This document shows, piece after piece, positions 53,192 to 62,983 of a DNA stretch of 64,000 bases. Position numbers and translations under genes: made by a program. The notes under the pieces are model-generated. The model saw nothing but the letters and a program-made list of their open reading frames with translations. It was not told the origin of the DNA and did not search any database. Every line of letters starts with the position of its first letter. Positions within the stretch are counted from its first letter, which is position 1. Source of the stretch: Vreelandella alkaliphila (GTDB lineage Bacteria; Pseudomonadota; Gammaproteobacteria; Pseudomonadales; Halomonadaceae); assembly GCF_016107625.1 (NCBI RefSeq), contig NZ_JABASV010000007.1:124001-188000 (forward strand). Direction: 5' to 3'.

Positions 53192-55072
53192 TCAGCCTTG
53201 TTGCCAGCGTCGTAACGCTTCCAGGTGTTGTACCAACTGGGTGGCCGTTATTTCACCTTGAATGCGTGCATCCCGTACTTCTTCGCCCTGGCTAAAAAAA
53301 AGCAGGCTTGGTGGGCCGAATAAGTTAAATCGGTTTAGCAGTTCCCGACTTTGCGCATCCGTATTGGTGACATCGACCTCAATCAGGCGGAAATCGTTCA
53401 ATGCAGCGACCACATTGGGGTCTGGAAAAACATCGCGCTCCATTAGCTTGCAGGAGATACACCAGTCAGCAGTGAAATTAACAAAGGCAGGCTGTTGGGC
53501 GCTTGCGGCTTCAGAGAGTGCGGTTTCAAGTGCGCTCAGTTCATCAACTTGCTGAAAAGCAAGCGTTGCTTGCGGCGTGCCGCTGTCCGTTGAGGAGCTG
53601 GATACCGTTAAGGGGCGCAATGGGTTGCTGCCGCCCTGGGCAGCGCCAATGACAAGAGCAATGCCCCATGCCAGTAACATCAGTCCTAATGTTTGTCGTG
53701 CTTTAGGCCAGCCTTGTGACTGATTCATATTTAAGGCGCCCAGCATGAGTGCGCTACCTATGGCCAGCGCTGCCCAGAGCAAAAGCGCTATCGAAGGCGG
53801 TACTAATCGCTCAACCATCCAAATGGCAACGCCCAGTAACAGCAATCCGAAAGCAATTTTAACGCCGTTCATCCAAGCGCCTGAGCGGGGTAGCAGCGTT
53901 GCCCCAAAGGTACCCACTAATAGCAGTGGCACACCCATGCCTAGGCCTAGTGCAAATAAAACAGCTCCGCCCATGGCAGCGTTTCCGGTCGAGGAAATAA
54001 ACACCAACGCACCGGCAAGTGGGGCTGTTACACAGGGTGAAACCACTAATACCGATAGTGCGCCTGCCAGGGCTAAGCCTGCAGGGCCGCTTTGCTGTGC
54101 ACGTGCTTGCCAGCCGTCAATTTTAGCGGCCAGTCGCGGCGAAACTCTTAAATCAAACGCCCCGAACATAGCTAAGGCAAATAGCGTAAATAGAACAGCA
54201 AAGGTAATCAGCACCGGCGCTGATTGCAGGTGGGCCTGAAGATTTAAGCCCGCGCCAAACAGACCCATCAACACACCGACTAACGCGTAGGTGGACGCCA
54301 TGCCCAAAACATAGCTGGCTGAGAGTACAAATGCTCGGGGTCGAGTTGGTTTTTGTCCTACGATAATTGAAGACAAAATAGGCACCATCGGTAGGACGCA
54401 GGGCGTGAAAGTAAGGCCCAGTCCAGCGATAAAAAATAACCCCAAGGCAAGAGGGAGGCTGGCGCTGCCGAGCAATGCGCTAAAGCGGCTGTCTTCGCTT
54501 TGTGGAGCTGAAAATTCAGTGCTGCTATTGGTGCCCGCGGTTTGACTAATTTGCTGGTCATCGCTGCCTTCAGCGCCTGACAGTGCATGATCTGCAGCGT
54601 CCCAGTCAGCAAAGGCCGTGGGAGGAGATGACTCTAAGGCTTCAAGCGATATAGTTTCTGGCGGATAGCAAAGACCTGCGTCGGCACAACCTTGGAACGT
54701 CAGTTCAATATCGATCGGGCCACTATAGGAGGGGGAAAATGGCGTTTCAAAGACTAATTTGTCACGAAAAACATACACATCGCCCATGAATTCATCAGTT
54801 GTGAATGTTCCTTGCGGAAGTAGCGGTTCATCAAGGGATACAGCGTCCGTTTTGCTGCTAACGCTAAATTGGTGGCGGTATAAATAATAGTCGTCCGCAA
54901 TATCGATACCAATATAAATGGCGCTGCCATCATGCCAAGCAGTAGGCTGAAAGGCTTCTAGAACAGGTAAAAAATCGCTTTGATTACTGGAAGAGGAAAA
55001 CCACTGAGCATGGGCTAGCAGGGGAAGCCAGCAGAGTAACAGTAACAGACTTAAACGCTTAAAAGGCAACAC
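53192..55072 (-). CDS. dsbD: Thiol:disulfide interchange protein DsbD
   Basis: A 626-residue protein. Residues 1-22 are a signal peptide, ~25-160 the DsbD-alpha domain with GCADAGLCYPP holding its Cys pair, ~205-490 the eight-helix beta domain with membrane Cys in FTPCVLPMVPIL and VSPCVTAPLAG, and ~510-626 the gamma thioredoxin domain with WCISCK near 537-542. It passes electrons from cytoplasmic thioredoxin to the periplasm. All three Cys pairs are present. The gene stands alone. Confidence 0.95.
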   Translation of the reverse strand: MLPFKRLSLLLLLCWLPLLAHAQWFSSSSNQSDFLPVLEAFQPTAWHDGSAIYIGIDIADDYYLYRHQFSVSSKTDAVSLDEPLLPQGTFTTDEFMGDVYVFRDKLVFETPFSPSYSGPIDIELTFQGCADAGLCYPPETISLEALESSPPTAFADWDAADHALSGAEGSDDQQISQTAGTNSSTEFSAPQSEDSRFSALLGSASLPLALGLFFIAGLGLTFTPCVLPMVPILSSIIVGQKPTRPRAFVLSASYVLGMASTYALVGVLMGLFGAGLNLQAHLQSAPVLITFAVLFTLFALAMFGAFDLRVSPRLAAKIDGWQARAQQSGPAGLALAGALSVLVVSPCVTAPLAGALVFISSTGNAAMGGAVLFALGLGMGVPLLLVGTFGATLLPRSGAWMNGVKIAFGLLLLGVAIWMVERLVPPSIALLLWAALAIGSALMLGALNMNQSQGWPKARQTLGLMLLAWGIALVIGAAQGGSNPLRPLTVSSSSTDSGTPQATLAFQQVDELSALETALSEAASAQQPAFVNFTADWCISCKLMERDVFPDPNVVAALNDFRLIEVDVTNTDAQSRELLNRFNLFGPPSLLFFSQGEEVRDARIQGEITATQLVQHLEALRRWQQG

Positions 55073-55223
55073 GAAGTATCCTTACGCAGACGGATCAGGG
55101 AGATTTTGAAATAGCATATCCTACCTTGTGATGTCAGCGTAGATGCTGCGGTGACGTGACGCGCTTCTTCATGCTGCGTTAATGTTGAATCTCAGGCCTC
55201 GGAATTAAACGACAGATAATAGA

Positions 55224-55248
55224 AAAGGCTGCCACATGGGCAGCCTTT
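55224..55248 (-). terminator. Terminator of ppa
   Basis: AAAGGCTGCC (55224-55233) pairs with GGCAGCCTTT (55239-55248) with a 5-base loop; on the minus strand it ends in TTTTCT. It is 42 bases after the ppa stop. Confidence 0.75.
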
Positions 55249-55289
55249 AAGAGGAAGTGCGGTCTGACTTTATTGCTCAACCCGATAGA

Positions 55290-55820
55290 TTAAGCTTTTT
55301 GGTAAGCCGCGACTGATTTTTCAATCGCTTTGCGTGCCGCTTCAACACCTTCCCAAGACTCTACTTTCACCCACTTACCTTTTTCGAGGTCTTTATAGTT
55401 CTCGAAAAAGTGAGCGATTTGCTGACGTAGCAGTTCAGGAAGATCAGTCACTTCTTGAACATCATCATACAGAGTGCTCAGTTTGGGATGCGGGACGCAT
55501 ACCAATTTTGCATCTTCGCCTGCTTCGTCGGTCATATTCAAAATGCCAACAGGGCGAGCGCGAATAATGCTGCCCGGAGCCACGGGGTGGGGGGTAACTA
55601 CCAAAGCATCCAGCGGGTCGCCATCATCGGCCAGGGTGTGGGGGATAAAGCCGTAGTTAGCCGGATAGAACATGGGGGTTGCCATGAAGCGGTCAACCAG
55701 AAGGGCACCCATATCTTTGTCGATTTCATACTTAATCGGCGCGTGATTAGCGGGAATTTCGATCGCCACGTAAATATCGTTGGGCAGATCCTTTCCAGCG
55801 GGGATGTTATCGAAGTTCAT
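55290..55820 (-). CDS. ppa: Inorganic pyrophosphatase
   Basis: A 176-residue soluble family I pyrophosphatase. The signature [10 protein letters not shown] near 65-74 supplies the metal-binding Asp residues, and [12 protein letters not shown] precedes it. It hydrolyses PPi, which drives biosynthesis. As a PPi-type phosphofructokinase is encoded 2 kb away, the two enzymes compete for PPi. ATG 55820 starts [15 protein letters not shown], normal for the family. Confidence 0.95.
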   Translation of the reverse strand: MNFDNIPAGKDLPNDIYVAIEIPANHAPIKYEIDKDMGALLVDRFMATPMFYPANYGFIPHTLADDGDPLDALVVTPHPVAPGSIIRARPVGILNMTDEAGEDAKLVCVPHPKLSTLYDDVQEVTDLPELLRQQIAHFFENYKDLEKGKWVKVESWEGVEAARKAIEKSVAAYQKA

Positions 55821-56077
55821 CGTTTATTCCTTGGCTTGGCTTATTTAGTGCGAAGGCTAAGCAGTTGATGCATTGCATTAATGGCGGAGAATTATACGAA
55901 GTTGGCTAGTGGATTACCAATGCGACATAGGTGTGTGCCGCTAACAATGACGATGAATCCAAAAATAAGCGTCGTTTTTCGCCATCACGACGTTTGGCGG
56001 GCATCGCTTCCCTTGATCAGCGTGTATCATAACCACTGTGTGGTTCCCATGAAGAGCCTAAAGCCTAGGAGGATGAG

Positions 56078-57793
56078 TTGGCGCACGCCCAGTTACTAAT
56101 TAGTTATGGCCAAGCCTTTGTGGCCCCTGATAGGCGTCTACACCGTAGCTCCATGTCGGTGCGGTTGCCTGATGCGCAGCTGTTGAAAGTAAAAGGGGGG
56201 TGCGCAGTTATTAGTGACTCGATTTCTCGTAACACCTTGGCTAAACAGGCAGGTGATTTAAGTGTTCGCGGTTTTTTGGCTGACTATTACTCTACGCCTG
56301 ACCACTGGGACACGAAAACGTCGGCCACCCGGGTACTTCGTGCTCTTAATGGTTGGTGCTACAGCCAAAGCAAGCATGTTAAAGAAGGAAGTTTTGTATC
56401 TTCGCTATCCGCGATGGTCTTTCGCGAGCGTGAAGCGCACCTATTTCATATGGGGGATACGTTAGTTTTTCGATTGCGAGGCGCTGAGTTCGAGCAGCTA
56501 ACCCGCGACCATGTGACCGATATTGGCGGCTATCGTTACCCCTCACGTGCTTTGGGGATGGATGGAAGCGTCGATATCGACTATACCCATCTACCGCTTA
56601 AACAGGGCGACTTTTTTGTTTTTACTACTCAGGGCGTCCGTGGCACCTTAATGCCATCTGATTACGTTCGTCTGATCCGCCAAAATGCCAGTGATCTAGA
56701 CGCAGCCTGTGAGTGCCTCGCGAGCGAAGCAAAGCAGCGTGCCCAAGATAGGGGGTATGGAGGTGATCAATTTTGCTTCCAACTGCTGCGTATTGATGAG
56801 CTACCGGAAGAGTCTGAAGATCACCCAGGGCTTATTTATGGTGACCTGCCTATTCCCCCTGAGCTGACGCCAGGAGAGCGGTTTGATGGGCTTGAGGTGC
56901 TGTCGGTGCTGTCACGTAATGCGCAATCAAGAGTTTATCGCGTCCGTGATGTGCATTCAGAGCGTGAAATGGTGATGAAAGCACCCAGCCCAGAACTCTC
57001 TTTGCGTAACGCTTATCTGGAACATTTTTTACTGCAGCAATGGGTGGTAGAGCGTGTAAATTCGCCCTTTGTAGTCAAAGTAATGCAGTCGTCACGACCA
57101 CGCCGTTACCTTTATTACTTAATGCAGCACGTTGAAGGTGAAACGCTCCGCCAGTGGGCAGAAAGGCACCCACAAGCGAGTTTGGTGCAGCGTCTGGATA
57201 TCGCCAATCAACTGGGTAAAGCGGTTCAAGCGTTGCATCATCGCGATATCATTCATCAGCAAATTACCCCTGATAATGTACTGATCGACCCCCACGGCAA
57301 ACTCGTGTTGGCAGATTTCAGTGCCTGCCACATGCGCGAGGTGGATGGCCATCGCCACTCGGGCGAGCTACTTCGCCAAATTGGTTTTAATGAACACACG
57401 GCCCCTGAGTACGCACTGGGTGATAGCGTAGGTCGGCGCAGTGACCAGTATTCATTAGCATCAACGGTCTATTGGTTGCTGACAGGGGCATTGCCTTATA
57501 CGTTGACGCCTAATCGACTGCGCAGCCACACCGATCTTGAAGAGCTCAGCTACCGTAGCGCCCGAACAACCAATCCAGAAATATCGGCTGAGCTTGATGA
57601 CGCGTTGCGTCGTGCTCTAGATCCTCAGCGTGCACTGCGTTTTAGGCGGCTCTCCGAATTTCTTCATGCCTTAAGAGTCCCGTTAGGGCGCGTGCCCAGT
57701 CGTGAGGAGCCTCGCCAAGAGTCACGGCGTTTTTGGCAGGGGGTGGCGGGTATTCTGCTGCTCTTATTGGTGCTTTCTTGGTTATTGCGCTAA
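56078..57793 (+). CDS. PP2C phosphatase / Ser-Thr kinase fusion, catalytic motifs degenerate
   Basis: A 571-residue fusion: PP2C-like domain (~1-235), kinase domain (~265-540) and a C-terminal membrane helix (GVAGILLLLLVLSWLL). In the PP2C part FHMGDTLVF keeps the Asp, but FTTQGVRGTL has Gln where TDG has Asp. In the kinase part VMKAP keeps the Lys, but the catalytic loop reads IIHQQITPDN instead of HRDLKPEN, so the catalytic Asp is missing, and DFG is DFS. It may be a scaffold or sensor. Start TTG 56078 follows AGGAGG at 5-base spacing. Related fusions lie near nitrate genes; none here. Confidence 0.75.
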   Translation: MAHAQLLISYGQAFVAPDRRLHRSSMSVRLPDAQLLKVKGGCAVISDSISRNTLAKQAGDLSVRGFLADYYSTPDHWDTKTSATRVLRALNGWCYSQSKHVKEGSFVSSLSAMVFREREAHLFHMGDTLVFRLRGAEFEQLTRDHVTDIGGYRYPSRALGMDGSVDIDYTHLPLKQGDFFVFTTQGVRGTLMPSDYVRLIRQNASDLDAACECLASEAKQRAQDRGYGGDQFCFQLLRIDELPEESEDHPGLIYGDLPIPPELTPGERFDGLEVLSVLSRNAQSRVYRVRDVHSEREMVMKAPSPELSLRNAYLEHFLLQQWVVERVNSPFVVKVMQSSRPRRYLYYLMQHVEGETLRQWAERHPQASLVQRLDIANQLGKAVQALHHRDIIHQQITPDNVLIDPHGKLVLADFSACHMREVDGHRHSGELLRQIGFNEHTAPEYALGDSVGRRSDQYSLASTVYWLLTGALPYTLTPNRLRSHTDLEELSYRSARTTNPEISAELDDALRRALDPQRALRFRRLSEFLHALRVPLGRVPSREEPRQESRRFWQGVAGILLLLLVLSWLLR

Positions 57794-57830
57794 AAGCTTA
57801 ACGTTGCTCACTTAATAAACGCTAACCATA

Positions 57831-57868
57831 AAAAACGGGGCGATGAATCATTTCATCGCCCCGTTTTT
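57831..57868. terminator. Bidirectional terminator
   Basis: AAAAACGGGGCGATGAA (57831-57847) and TTCATCGCCCCGTTTTT (57852-57868) form a 17-bp stem with a 4-base loop and A/T runs on both sides, between convergent stops at 57793 and 57885. Confidence 0.9.
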
Positions 57869-57884
57869 ACAACACGCTAACTAT

Positions 57885-59144
57885 TTACAGCGTGAATTTA
57901 GGCAGTTTCTGTTCCACTTTTGCGAGCTTTAGCTTAGCTACTTTAGGCAGGCCGTTTTCAAACGGAGGGAAATCCTCGCCCTGAATGAGCGGAGAGAGAT
58001 ACGCTCGGCAAGCGGGTGTAATCGCAAAACCGTTTTCGCTAATGAAATCCCGTGGCATGAATTTTTCTTGGTTAGCCACTTGTGACAGCGGCGCCGAGAT
58101 GACATCCCACTGATAGGGTTCCTGTGAAATACGGCGTATGGCGGGCATCATGGCATTTTTGCCTGCAAGTGCTAATGTTACCGCCTCGCGGCCCACTGCA
58201 TAGGCTTGTTCAACGTCGGTTTTAGAGGCCAAATGGCGCGCCGCGCGCTGTAAATAATCAGCAACTGCCCAGTGGTATTTGTAACCAAGGTCTTGCTTCA
58301 CCATCCCTGCAAGTGTCGGCGCTACGCCGCCTAATTGGCGGTGCCCAAAGGCATCCGTATTGCCGGCATCGGCAAGGAAAGTGCCATCTTCATAGCGTGC
58401 GCCTTCAGAAACAACGATGACGCAATAACCGTACTTCTGAACGCACTCTTCAACGCGCGCCATGACCGCTTTACGGTCAAACGATACTTCAGGAAAGATA
58501 ATCAGGTGAGGCGGCTCGCCTTCGCCTTCACCCGCTAAACCACCTGCAGCTGCAATCCAGCCAGCATGACGGCCCATCACTTCAAGGACGAATACTTTAG
58601 TGGATGTGGCGCACATAGACGCAATATCCAATGAGGCTTCAAGCGTAGAGGTGGCGATATATTTGGCAACGCTACCAAACCCGGGGCTGTTGTCGGTAAT
58701 AGGCAGATCGTTATCAACAGTTTTCGGTACATGAATCGCAGTTAGCGGGTAGCCGAGTTTTTCAGACAGTTGGGACACTTTGAGGCAGGTGTCTGCGCTG
58801 TCACCGCCGCCATTGTAGAAGAAGTAGCGAATATCGTGGGCTTTGAAGACTTCGATTAAGCGTTCATATTGAGCACGGTGAGTGTCAATGTCTTTCAGCT
58901 TATAGCGGCAGGAACCAAATGCACCGCCAGGCGTGTGGCGCAAGGCAGCAATCGATTCATCGCTCTCTTGAGTCACATCGATGAGGTCTTCCGTTAAGGC
59001 ACCGATAATGCCGTTATGACCGGCATATACCTTGCCAATCTGGTCGGGCGCTTGTCTGCAAGCTTCGATAACGCCACAGGCGCTGGCATTGATGACGGCG
59101 GTAACGCCACCGGACTGGGCGTAAAAGGCATTATGCTGGGCCAT
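57885..59144 (-). CDS. pfp: PPi-type 6-phosphofructokinase
   Basis: A 419-residue phosphofructokinase. FFYNGGGDSADTCLK near 108-122 has Asp-Ser where ATP enzymes have GGDGS, and VPKTVDNDLPITD near 138-150 has the catalytic TxDxD; the Lys in PKTVDND is typical of PPi-dependent enzymes. It would use PPi, reversibly, in glycolysis or gluconeogenesis. A palindrome (GCAAAGGA/TCCTTTGC, 59191-59215) lies 47 bases upstream. PPi versus ATP use is inferred from these residues. Confidence 0.82.
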   Translation of the reverse strand: MAQHNAFYAQSGGVTAVINASACGVIEACRQAPDQIGKVYAGHNGIIGALTEDLIDVTQESDESIAALRHTPGGAFGSCRYKLKDIDTHRAQYERLIEVFKAHDIRYFFYNGGGDSADTCLKVSQLSEKLGYPLTAIHVPKTVDNDLPITDNSPGFGSVAKYIATSTLEASLDIASMCATSTKVFVLEVMGRHAGWIAAAGGLAGEGEGEPPHLIIFPEVSFDRKAVMARVEECVQKYGYCVIVVSEGARYEDGTFLADAGNTDAFGHRQLGGVAPTLAGMVKQDLGYKYHWAVADYLQRAARHLASKTDVEQAYAVGREAVTLALAGKNAMMPAIRRISQEPYQWDVISAPLSQVANQEKFMPRDFISENGFAITPACRAYLSPLIQGEDFPPFENGLPKVAKLKLAKVEQKLPKFTL

Positions 59145-59190
59145 GGAAACGTCTCATCTCCTGAAAACGGATGGTTAAAACAGTAGTCAA

Positions 59191-59215
59191 GCAAAGGACA
59201 ATAATTATCCTTTGC
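59191..59215. promoter_or_regulatory. Palindrome upstream of the phosphofructokinase gene
   Basis: GCAAAGGA (59191-59198) and TCCTTTGC (59208-59215) with a near-palindromic AATAATT middle. It could be an operator or a 5' leader hairpin of the minus-strand gene; no T run suits a terminator. Confidence 0.4.
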
Positions 59216-59343
59216 CTGTGTTAATCGTTGTGCGTTTAGACGCGTGTAATGCTAGAGCACGCTTCTATATAAAATTGTGCAAACGCGGGGTTTGCAGCGG
59301 CGAAGTTTAGCGCAAAGCCTCAGTGGGTGCATCTTGGGGCTCA

Positions 59344-60012
59344 TTACTCGCTGTCATCCAGTTCTTGTTCCTGCTGAGCCAGCCGCCATCCGCCTAAGTC
59401 TTTATAGCGGTTGACCATCGCACAAAAGAGTTCTGCTGTGCGTTCGGTATCGTAGCGGGCCGAGTGGGCGGACTTGTTATCAAACTCGATACCTGCCGCA
59501 CGGCACGCACGAGCAAGCACTGTTTGACCATATACAAAGCCTGCAAGGGTTGCTGTGTCAAAGCTGGAAAAAGGGTGAAACGGATTCCGTTTTACGCTGC
59601 AGCGGTTCGCCGCCGCATTTAGGAAGCCATGATCAAAGGCAGCATTATGACCAACCAGTATTGCCCGAGAGCACCCATGTGCCTTGATTGATTTGCGGAT
59701 GGGGCGAAAAATTTCACCTAGCGCTTCAGATTCGCTTAGCGCCACTTGGCGACGCAGTGGGTCATCTAGATTAATGCCTGTGAAATCAAGCGCAGATTGC
59801 TCAACGTTCGCGCCTTCAAACGGATGAATGTGATACGCGTAAGTGGCGTCGGGTAATAAATTACCGTCAGGGTCCATGGTAAGCGTCACGGCAGCAATTT
59901 CGAGTACTGCGTCACTTTGGGCGTTAAACCCACCCGTTTCTAAATCAATGACAACCGGCAGATAACTGCGAAAACGTTGGGCCATCAATTCGCGGGCAAA
60001 TGCCTCGCTCAT
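59344..60012 (-). CDS. rnt: Ribonuclease T
   Basis: A 222-residue DEDDh exonuclease. Exo I is [10 protein letters not shown] near 20-29, Exo II is [15 protein letters not shown] near 120-134, and Exo III is [14 protein letters not shown] near 182-195 with the His and Asp. RNase T trims tRNA and other stable RNA 3' ends. The length and all catalytic residues are normal. It is divergent from argG. Confidence 0.92.
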   Translation of the reverse strand: MSEAFARELMAQRFRSYLPVVIDLETGGFNAQSDAVLEIAAVTLTMDPDGNLLPDATYAYHIHPFEGANVEQSALDFTGINLDDPLRRQVALSESEALGEIFRPIRKSIKAHGCSRAILVGHNAAFDHGFLNAAANRCSVKRNPFHPFSSFDTATLAGFVYGQTVLARACRAAGIEFDNKSAHSARYDTERTAELFCAMVNRYKDLGGWRLAQQEQELDDSE

Positions 60013-60221
60013 GCAGCTCTCCTTAGTAAAGCGAGTAAGTAGTTAAAATAAGCGGTTAAAGCAACCCCTTTGTTGGCTATGATTCTAGCAGCTTTACCCC
60101 TTAGGCGTCGTTGACGGTATTCGCTGAGCATTGAGAGCGCTATACTCGTAGTTTATGTTATTGCACTGCGCTCAGCGCGGTGTCGTTGGGTGAACTACTT
60201 TTCATGAACAAGGAGCAAAGA

Positions 60222-61442
60222 ATGTCCGATGTCAAAAAGGTTGTGCTGGCGTATTCAGGCGGCCTGGACACATCCGTTATCGTTAAGTGGTTGCAAGAGA
60301 CCTACAACTGCGAGGTAGTGACCTTTACAGCCGACATCGGTCAAGGTGAAGAAGTCGAGCCCGCACGCGCTAAGGCTCAAGCACTAGGTGTTAAAGAGAT
60401 CTATATCGAAGATCTTCGCGAGGAATTTGTTCGCGATTATGTATTCCCAATGTTCCGAGCGAACACCATCTATGAAGGCGAGTATCTCCTCGGCACTTCT
60501 ATTGCTCGTCCGTTGATTGCTAAGCGCTTAATTGAAATTGCTAATGAGACGGGCGCTGATGCCATTTCTCACGGTGCAACGGGTAAAGGTAACGATCAGG
60601 TTCGTTTTGAACTGGGTGGCTACGCACTCAAACCTGGCGTGAAGGTTATTGCGCCCTGGCGCGAGTGGGATCTCACTTCGCGTGAGAAGTTGATGGCTTA
60701 CTGCGAAGAGCACAATATTCCCGTTGATTTTTCTAATAAAAAGAAAAAATCACCGTACTCCATGGATGCCAACCTGCTGCACATTTCTTATGAAGGCGGC
60801 ATTTTGGAAGACCCATGGGCCGAAGCAGAAGAGGACATGTGGCGTTGGAGTGTTTCTCCTGAAGCCGCGCCTGAGCAGCCGACTTATGTAGAGCTGACGT
60901 TTGAGAATGGCGATATCGTCGCTATTGATGGTGAAGCGCTTAAGCCTCATGAAGTGCTTGAAAAGCTTAACAAGCTAGGTGGCGATAATGGTATTGGCCG
61001 CCTGGATATCGTTGAAAACCGTTATGTTGGTATGAAGTCCCGTGGTTGCTACGAAACACCGGGGGGCACGATCATGCTCCGTGCTCACCGCGCCATTGAG
61101 TCGCTGACGCTTGACCGTGAAGAAGCGCACTTGAAAGATCAACTAATGCCTAAATACGCTGAAGTGATCTACAACGGTTATTGGTGGAGTCCAGAGCGTC
61201 GTATGCTACAAGCGGCGATCGACGAAACACAGAAAAACGTTGCGGGCGTTGTTCGCATGAAGCTCTATAAAGGCAATGCAACGGTTGTAGGGCGTAAGTC
61301 CGAGCAGTCGTTGTTTGATGAGTCGATTGCAACGTTTGAAGATGATGCGGGCGCGTACGATCAAAAAGACGCAGAAGGCTTTATTAAGCTGAATGCATTG
61401 CGTCTACGGATTGCTGCCGGTAAAGGTCGTCAACAGAGCTAA
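60222..61442 (+). CDS. argG: Argininosuccinate synthase
   Basis: A 406-residue ArgG. The ATP-pyrophosphatase loop is [13 protein letters not shown] near 8-20, [14 protein letters not shown] near 114-127, and TIEYVG-like C-terminal segments ([15 protein letters not shown]) match. It joins citrulline and aspartate using ATP in arginine synthesis. ATG 60222 has AAGGAG 7 bases upstream; an upstream start was rejected. A terminator (AGCGGCCAG 61451 / CTGGCCGCT 61475) follows. Confidence 0.95.
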   Translation: MSDVKKVVLAYSGGLDTSVIVKWLQETYNCEVVTFTADIGQGEEVEPARAKAQALGVKEIYIEDLREEFVRDYVFPMFRANTIYEGEYLLGTSIARPLIAKRLIEIANETGADAISHGATGKGNDQVRFELGGYALKPGVKVIAPWREWDLTSREKLMAYCEEHNIPVDFSNKKKKSPYSMDANLLHISYEGGILEDPWAEAEEDMWRWSVSPEAAPEQPTYVELTFENGDIVAIDGEALKPHEVLEKLNKLGGDNGIGRLDIVENRYVGMKSRGCYETPGGTIMLRAHRAIESLTLDREEAHLKDQLMPKYAEVIYNGYWWSPERRMLQAAIDETQKNVAGVVRMKLYKGNATVVGRKSEQSLFDESIATFEDDAGAYDQKDAEGFIKLNALRLRIAAGKGRQQS

Positions 61443-61450
61443 GCATGCTA

Positions 61451-61478
61451 AGCGGCCAGGCGAAGTCTGGCCGCTTTT
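61451..61478 (+). terminator. Terminator of argG
   Basis: AGCGGCCAG (61451-61459) pairs with CTGGCCGCT (61467-61475) and is followed by TTTTG. It is 8 bases after the argG stop. Confidence 0.75.
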
Positions 61479-61495
61479 GTTGCGAAGGAGTCCGA

Positions 61496-61822
61496 ATGTT
61501 TAAAAAACTATTTTCTGGCCTGTTGGGTGGCGCGGGTGCTGGAGCCTCGGAAGGAGGCACCAAAGCGGCCGAGCCAGTTGAATATAAAGAGTACTTAATT
61601 GTGTCTCAGCCTGATAACCAAAGTGGACAATTTCGCGTCAGCGGTTGGATCCGTAAGTTGGATGGCGAGGGCGTTACTCACGAGCACCGCTTTGAACGCT
61701 CTGACATGCTGCCAGGTCGTGAAGCCTGTGATGCGATGATGGTCGCTAAAGCGCAGCGCTTTATTGATGAAGTGGGTGAGGAGATGTTTACGGCTGATCC
61801 TCGTAATGCTAGTGAAACCTAG
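61496..61822 (+). CDS. HlyU family protein
   Basis: A 108-residue protein resembling the HlyU-like family (KEYLIVSQPDNQSGQFRVSGWI; HEHRFERSDMLPGREA). The N-terminal KLFSGLLGGAGAGASEGG is low-complexity. Despite its name this small domain is not the ArsR-type HlyU regulator; its role is unclear. ATG 61496 has AAGGAG 7 bases upstream, and an upstream frame lies in the argG terminator. The next gene begins 30 bases later. Confidence 0.75.
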   Translation: MFKKLFSGLLGGAGAGASEGGTKAAEPVEYKEYLIVSQPDNQSGQFRVSGWIRKLDGEGVTHEHRFERSDMLPGREACDAMMVAKAQRFIDEVGEEMFTADPRNASET

Positions 61823-61852
61823 CAAGCTTTTCGTTTAGTTGAGGAGCGGAGT

Positions 61853-62980
61853 ATGCACATGGTGTACCGTGCTTCCCCTTGGCGCTCCTTGGTATGTCAT
61901 CATGGCTCATTGGATATCTCGGCGCTAAGTGCTCCACTTCGCGATTTTTACGCGCATACCTCTCTTTTTAATCCATCCTTATCTGACGCCTATGCCGCAC
62001 AGCTCTCTTTTGTTGAGACATTGCTGCGTTATGACTTGCCTGCTTGGCGTATTAGCGAACTCATTAGCGACCACATCGCTTGGCTTTATCGCCAATCGAT
62101 AGCAGCAGCGCTAGATGAAATGCAGGCACAAGGGTGGGGTAAGCCGCCGGTGGATTACTGCGTTGTTACGCTCGGCTCGGCGGCACGCTTTGAAAGCTTG
62201 CTTGGGCCTGACCAGGACAATGCGCTGATTATTGACGACTATCCTGACGCTCGACACGTTGAAATTGATGGCTACTTTCAGGCGCTAGGCGAACGTTTTA
62301 CACAACGCTTAGATGAAGCAGGCATTCCGCTTTGCCGTGGCCATGTCATGGCGCGTTGGCCAATGTGGCGCAAGCGCTTGAGCGAATGGCAGCAGCAATT
62401 TGCAATTTGGAGTGCGGATCGTCAGGTTAAGCGGGTGCAGCAAACCAATATATGGCTCGATTTTTATCCTGTGGCAGGGAATCCTGAGCTCGCACAAACG
62501 TTAGGCCAACGGGTGCGTTCAACTCTCTCAAGCGCGCCTTTGTTCATGGATGAAATGGCGGCGTTGTTAGATGAGTTGCCGGTGGCGCTTGACCGGTTTG
62601 GTCGCATTGCTTCACATCCTGGGCTAGCTGCTCCCTATGACCAAGCAATCGATCTTAAGCGACAAGGATTGATGCCTCTAATAAGCGCTGCCCGATTACT
62701 CTGTGTGCGATACCAGCGAAGTGAGATAGGAACACGTGAACGGCTAACGGCACTTGCCCATTTCACACGTGCGTTGACGAAGGAGCAATCGGACTTACTG
62801 ATAGCCGCTTTTAACCGTATGCAGCACTTGCTGCTAGAGCAGCAGCGCCACAATAAGTATCACGGGCAGACAGCTGACGGCTGGGTGGACCTGCGACGTC
62901 TTCGTGATGATCAGAGGTTACTGCTGAAATTTGATTTACAGCAAATCAAAGCGTTTGTTAACCAAGTAAAGCGCTTATAA
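61853..62980 (+). CDS. DUF294 nucleotidyltransferase-like protein
   Basis: A 375-residue protein. LGSAARFESLLGPDQDNALI near 104-123 is the nucleotidyltransferase-like GS...DxD motif of DUF294 proteins, and the C-terminal helical part (~190-370) matches DUF294_C. No CBS or cNMP domain is fused, unlike many relatives. It may act as a signal-transduction nucleotidyltransferase; the substrate is unknown. It has AGGAG before ATG 61853 and is convergent with the sensor kinase. Confidence 0.75.
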   Translation: MHMVYRASPWRSLVCHHGSLDISALSAPLRDFYAHTSLFNPSLSDAYAAQLSFVETLLRYDLPAWRISELISDHIAWLYRQSIAAALDEMQAQGWGKPPVDYCVVTLGSAARFESLLGPDQDNALIIDDYPDARHVEIDGYFQALGERFTQRLDEAGIPLCRGHVMARWPMWRKRLSEWQQQFAIWSADRQVKRVQQTNIWLDFYPVAGNPELAQTLGQRVRSTLSSAPLFMDEMAALLDELPVALDRFGRIASHPGLAAPYDQAIDLKRQGLMPLISAARLLCVRYQRSEIGTRERLTALAHFTRALTKEQSDLLIAAFNRMQHLLLEQQRHNKYHGQTADGWVDLRRLRDDQRLLLKFDLQQIKAFVNQVKRL

Positions 62981-62983
62981 CGG

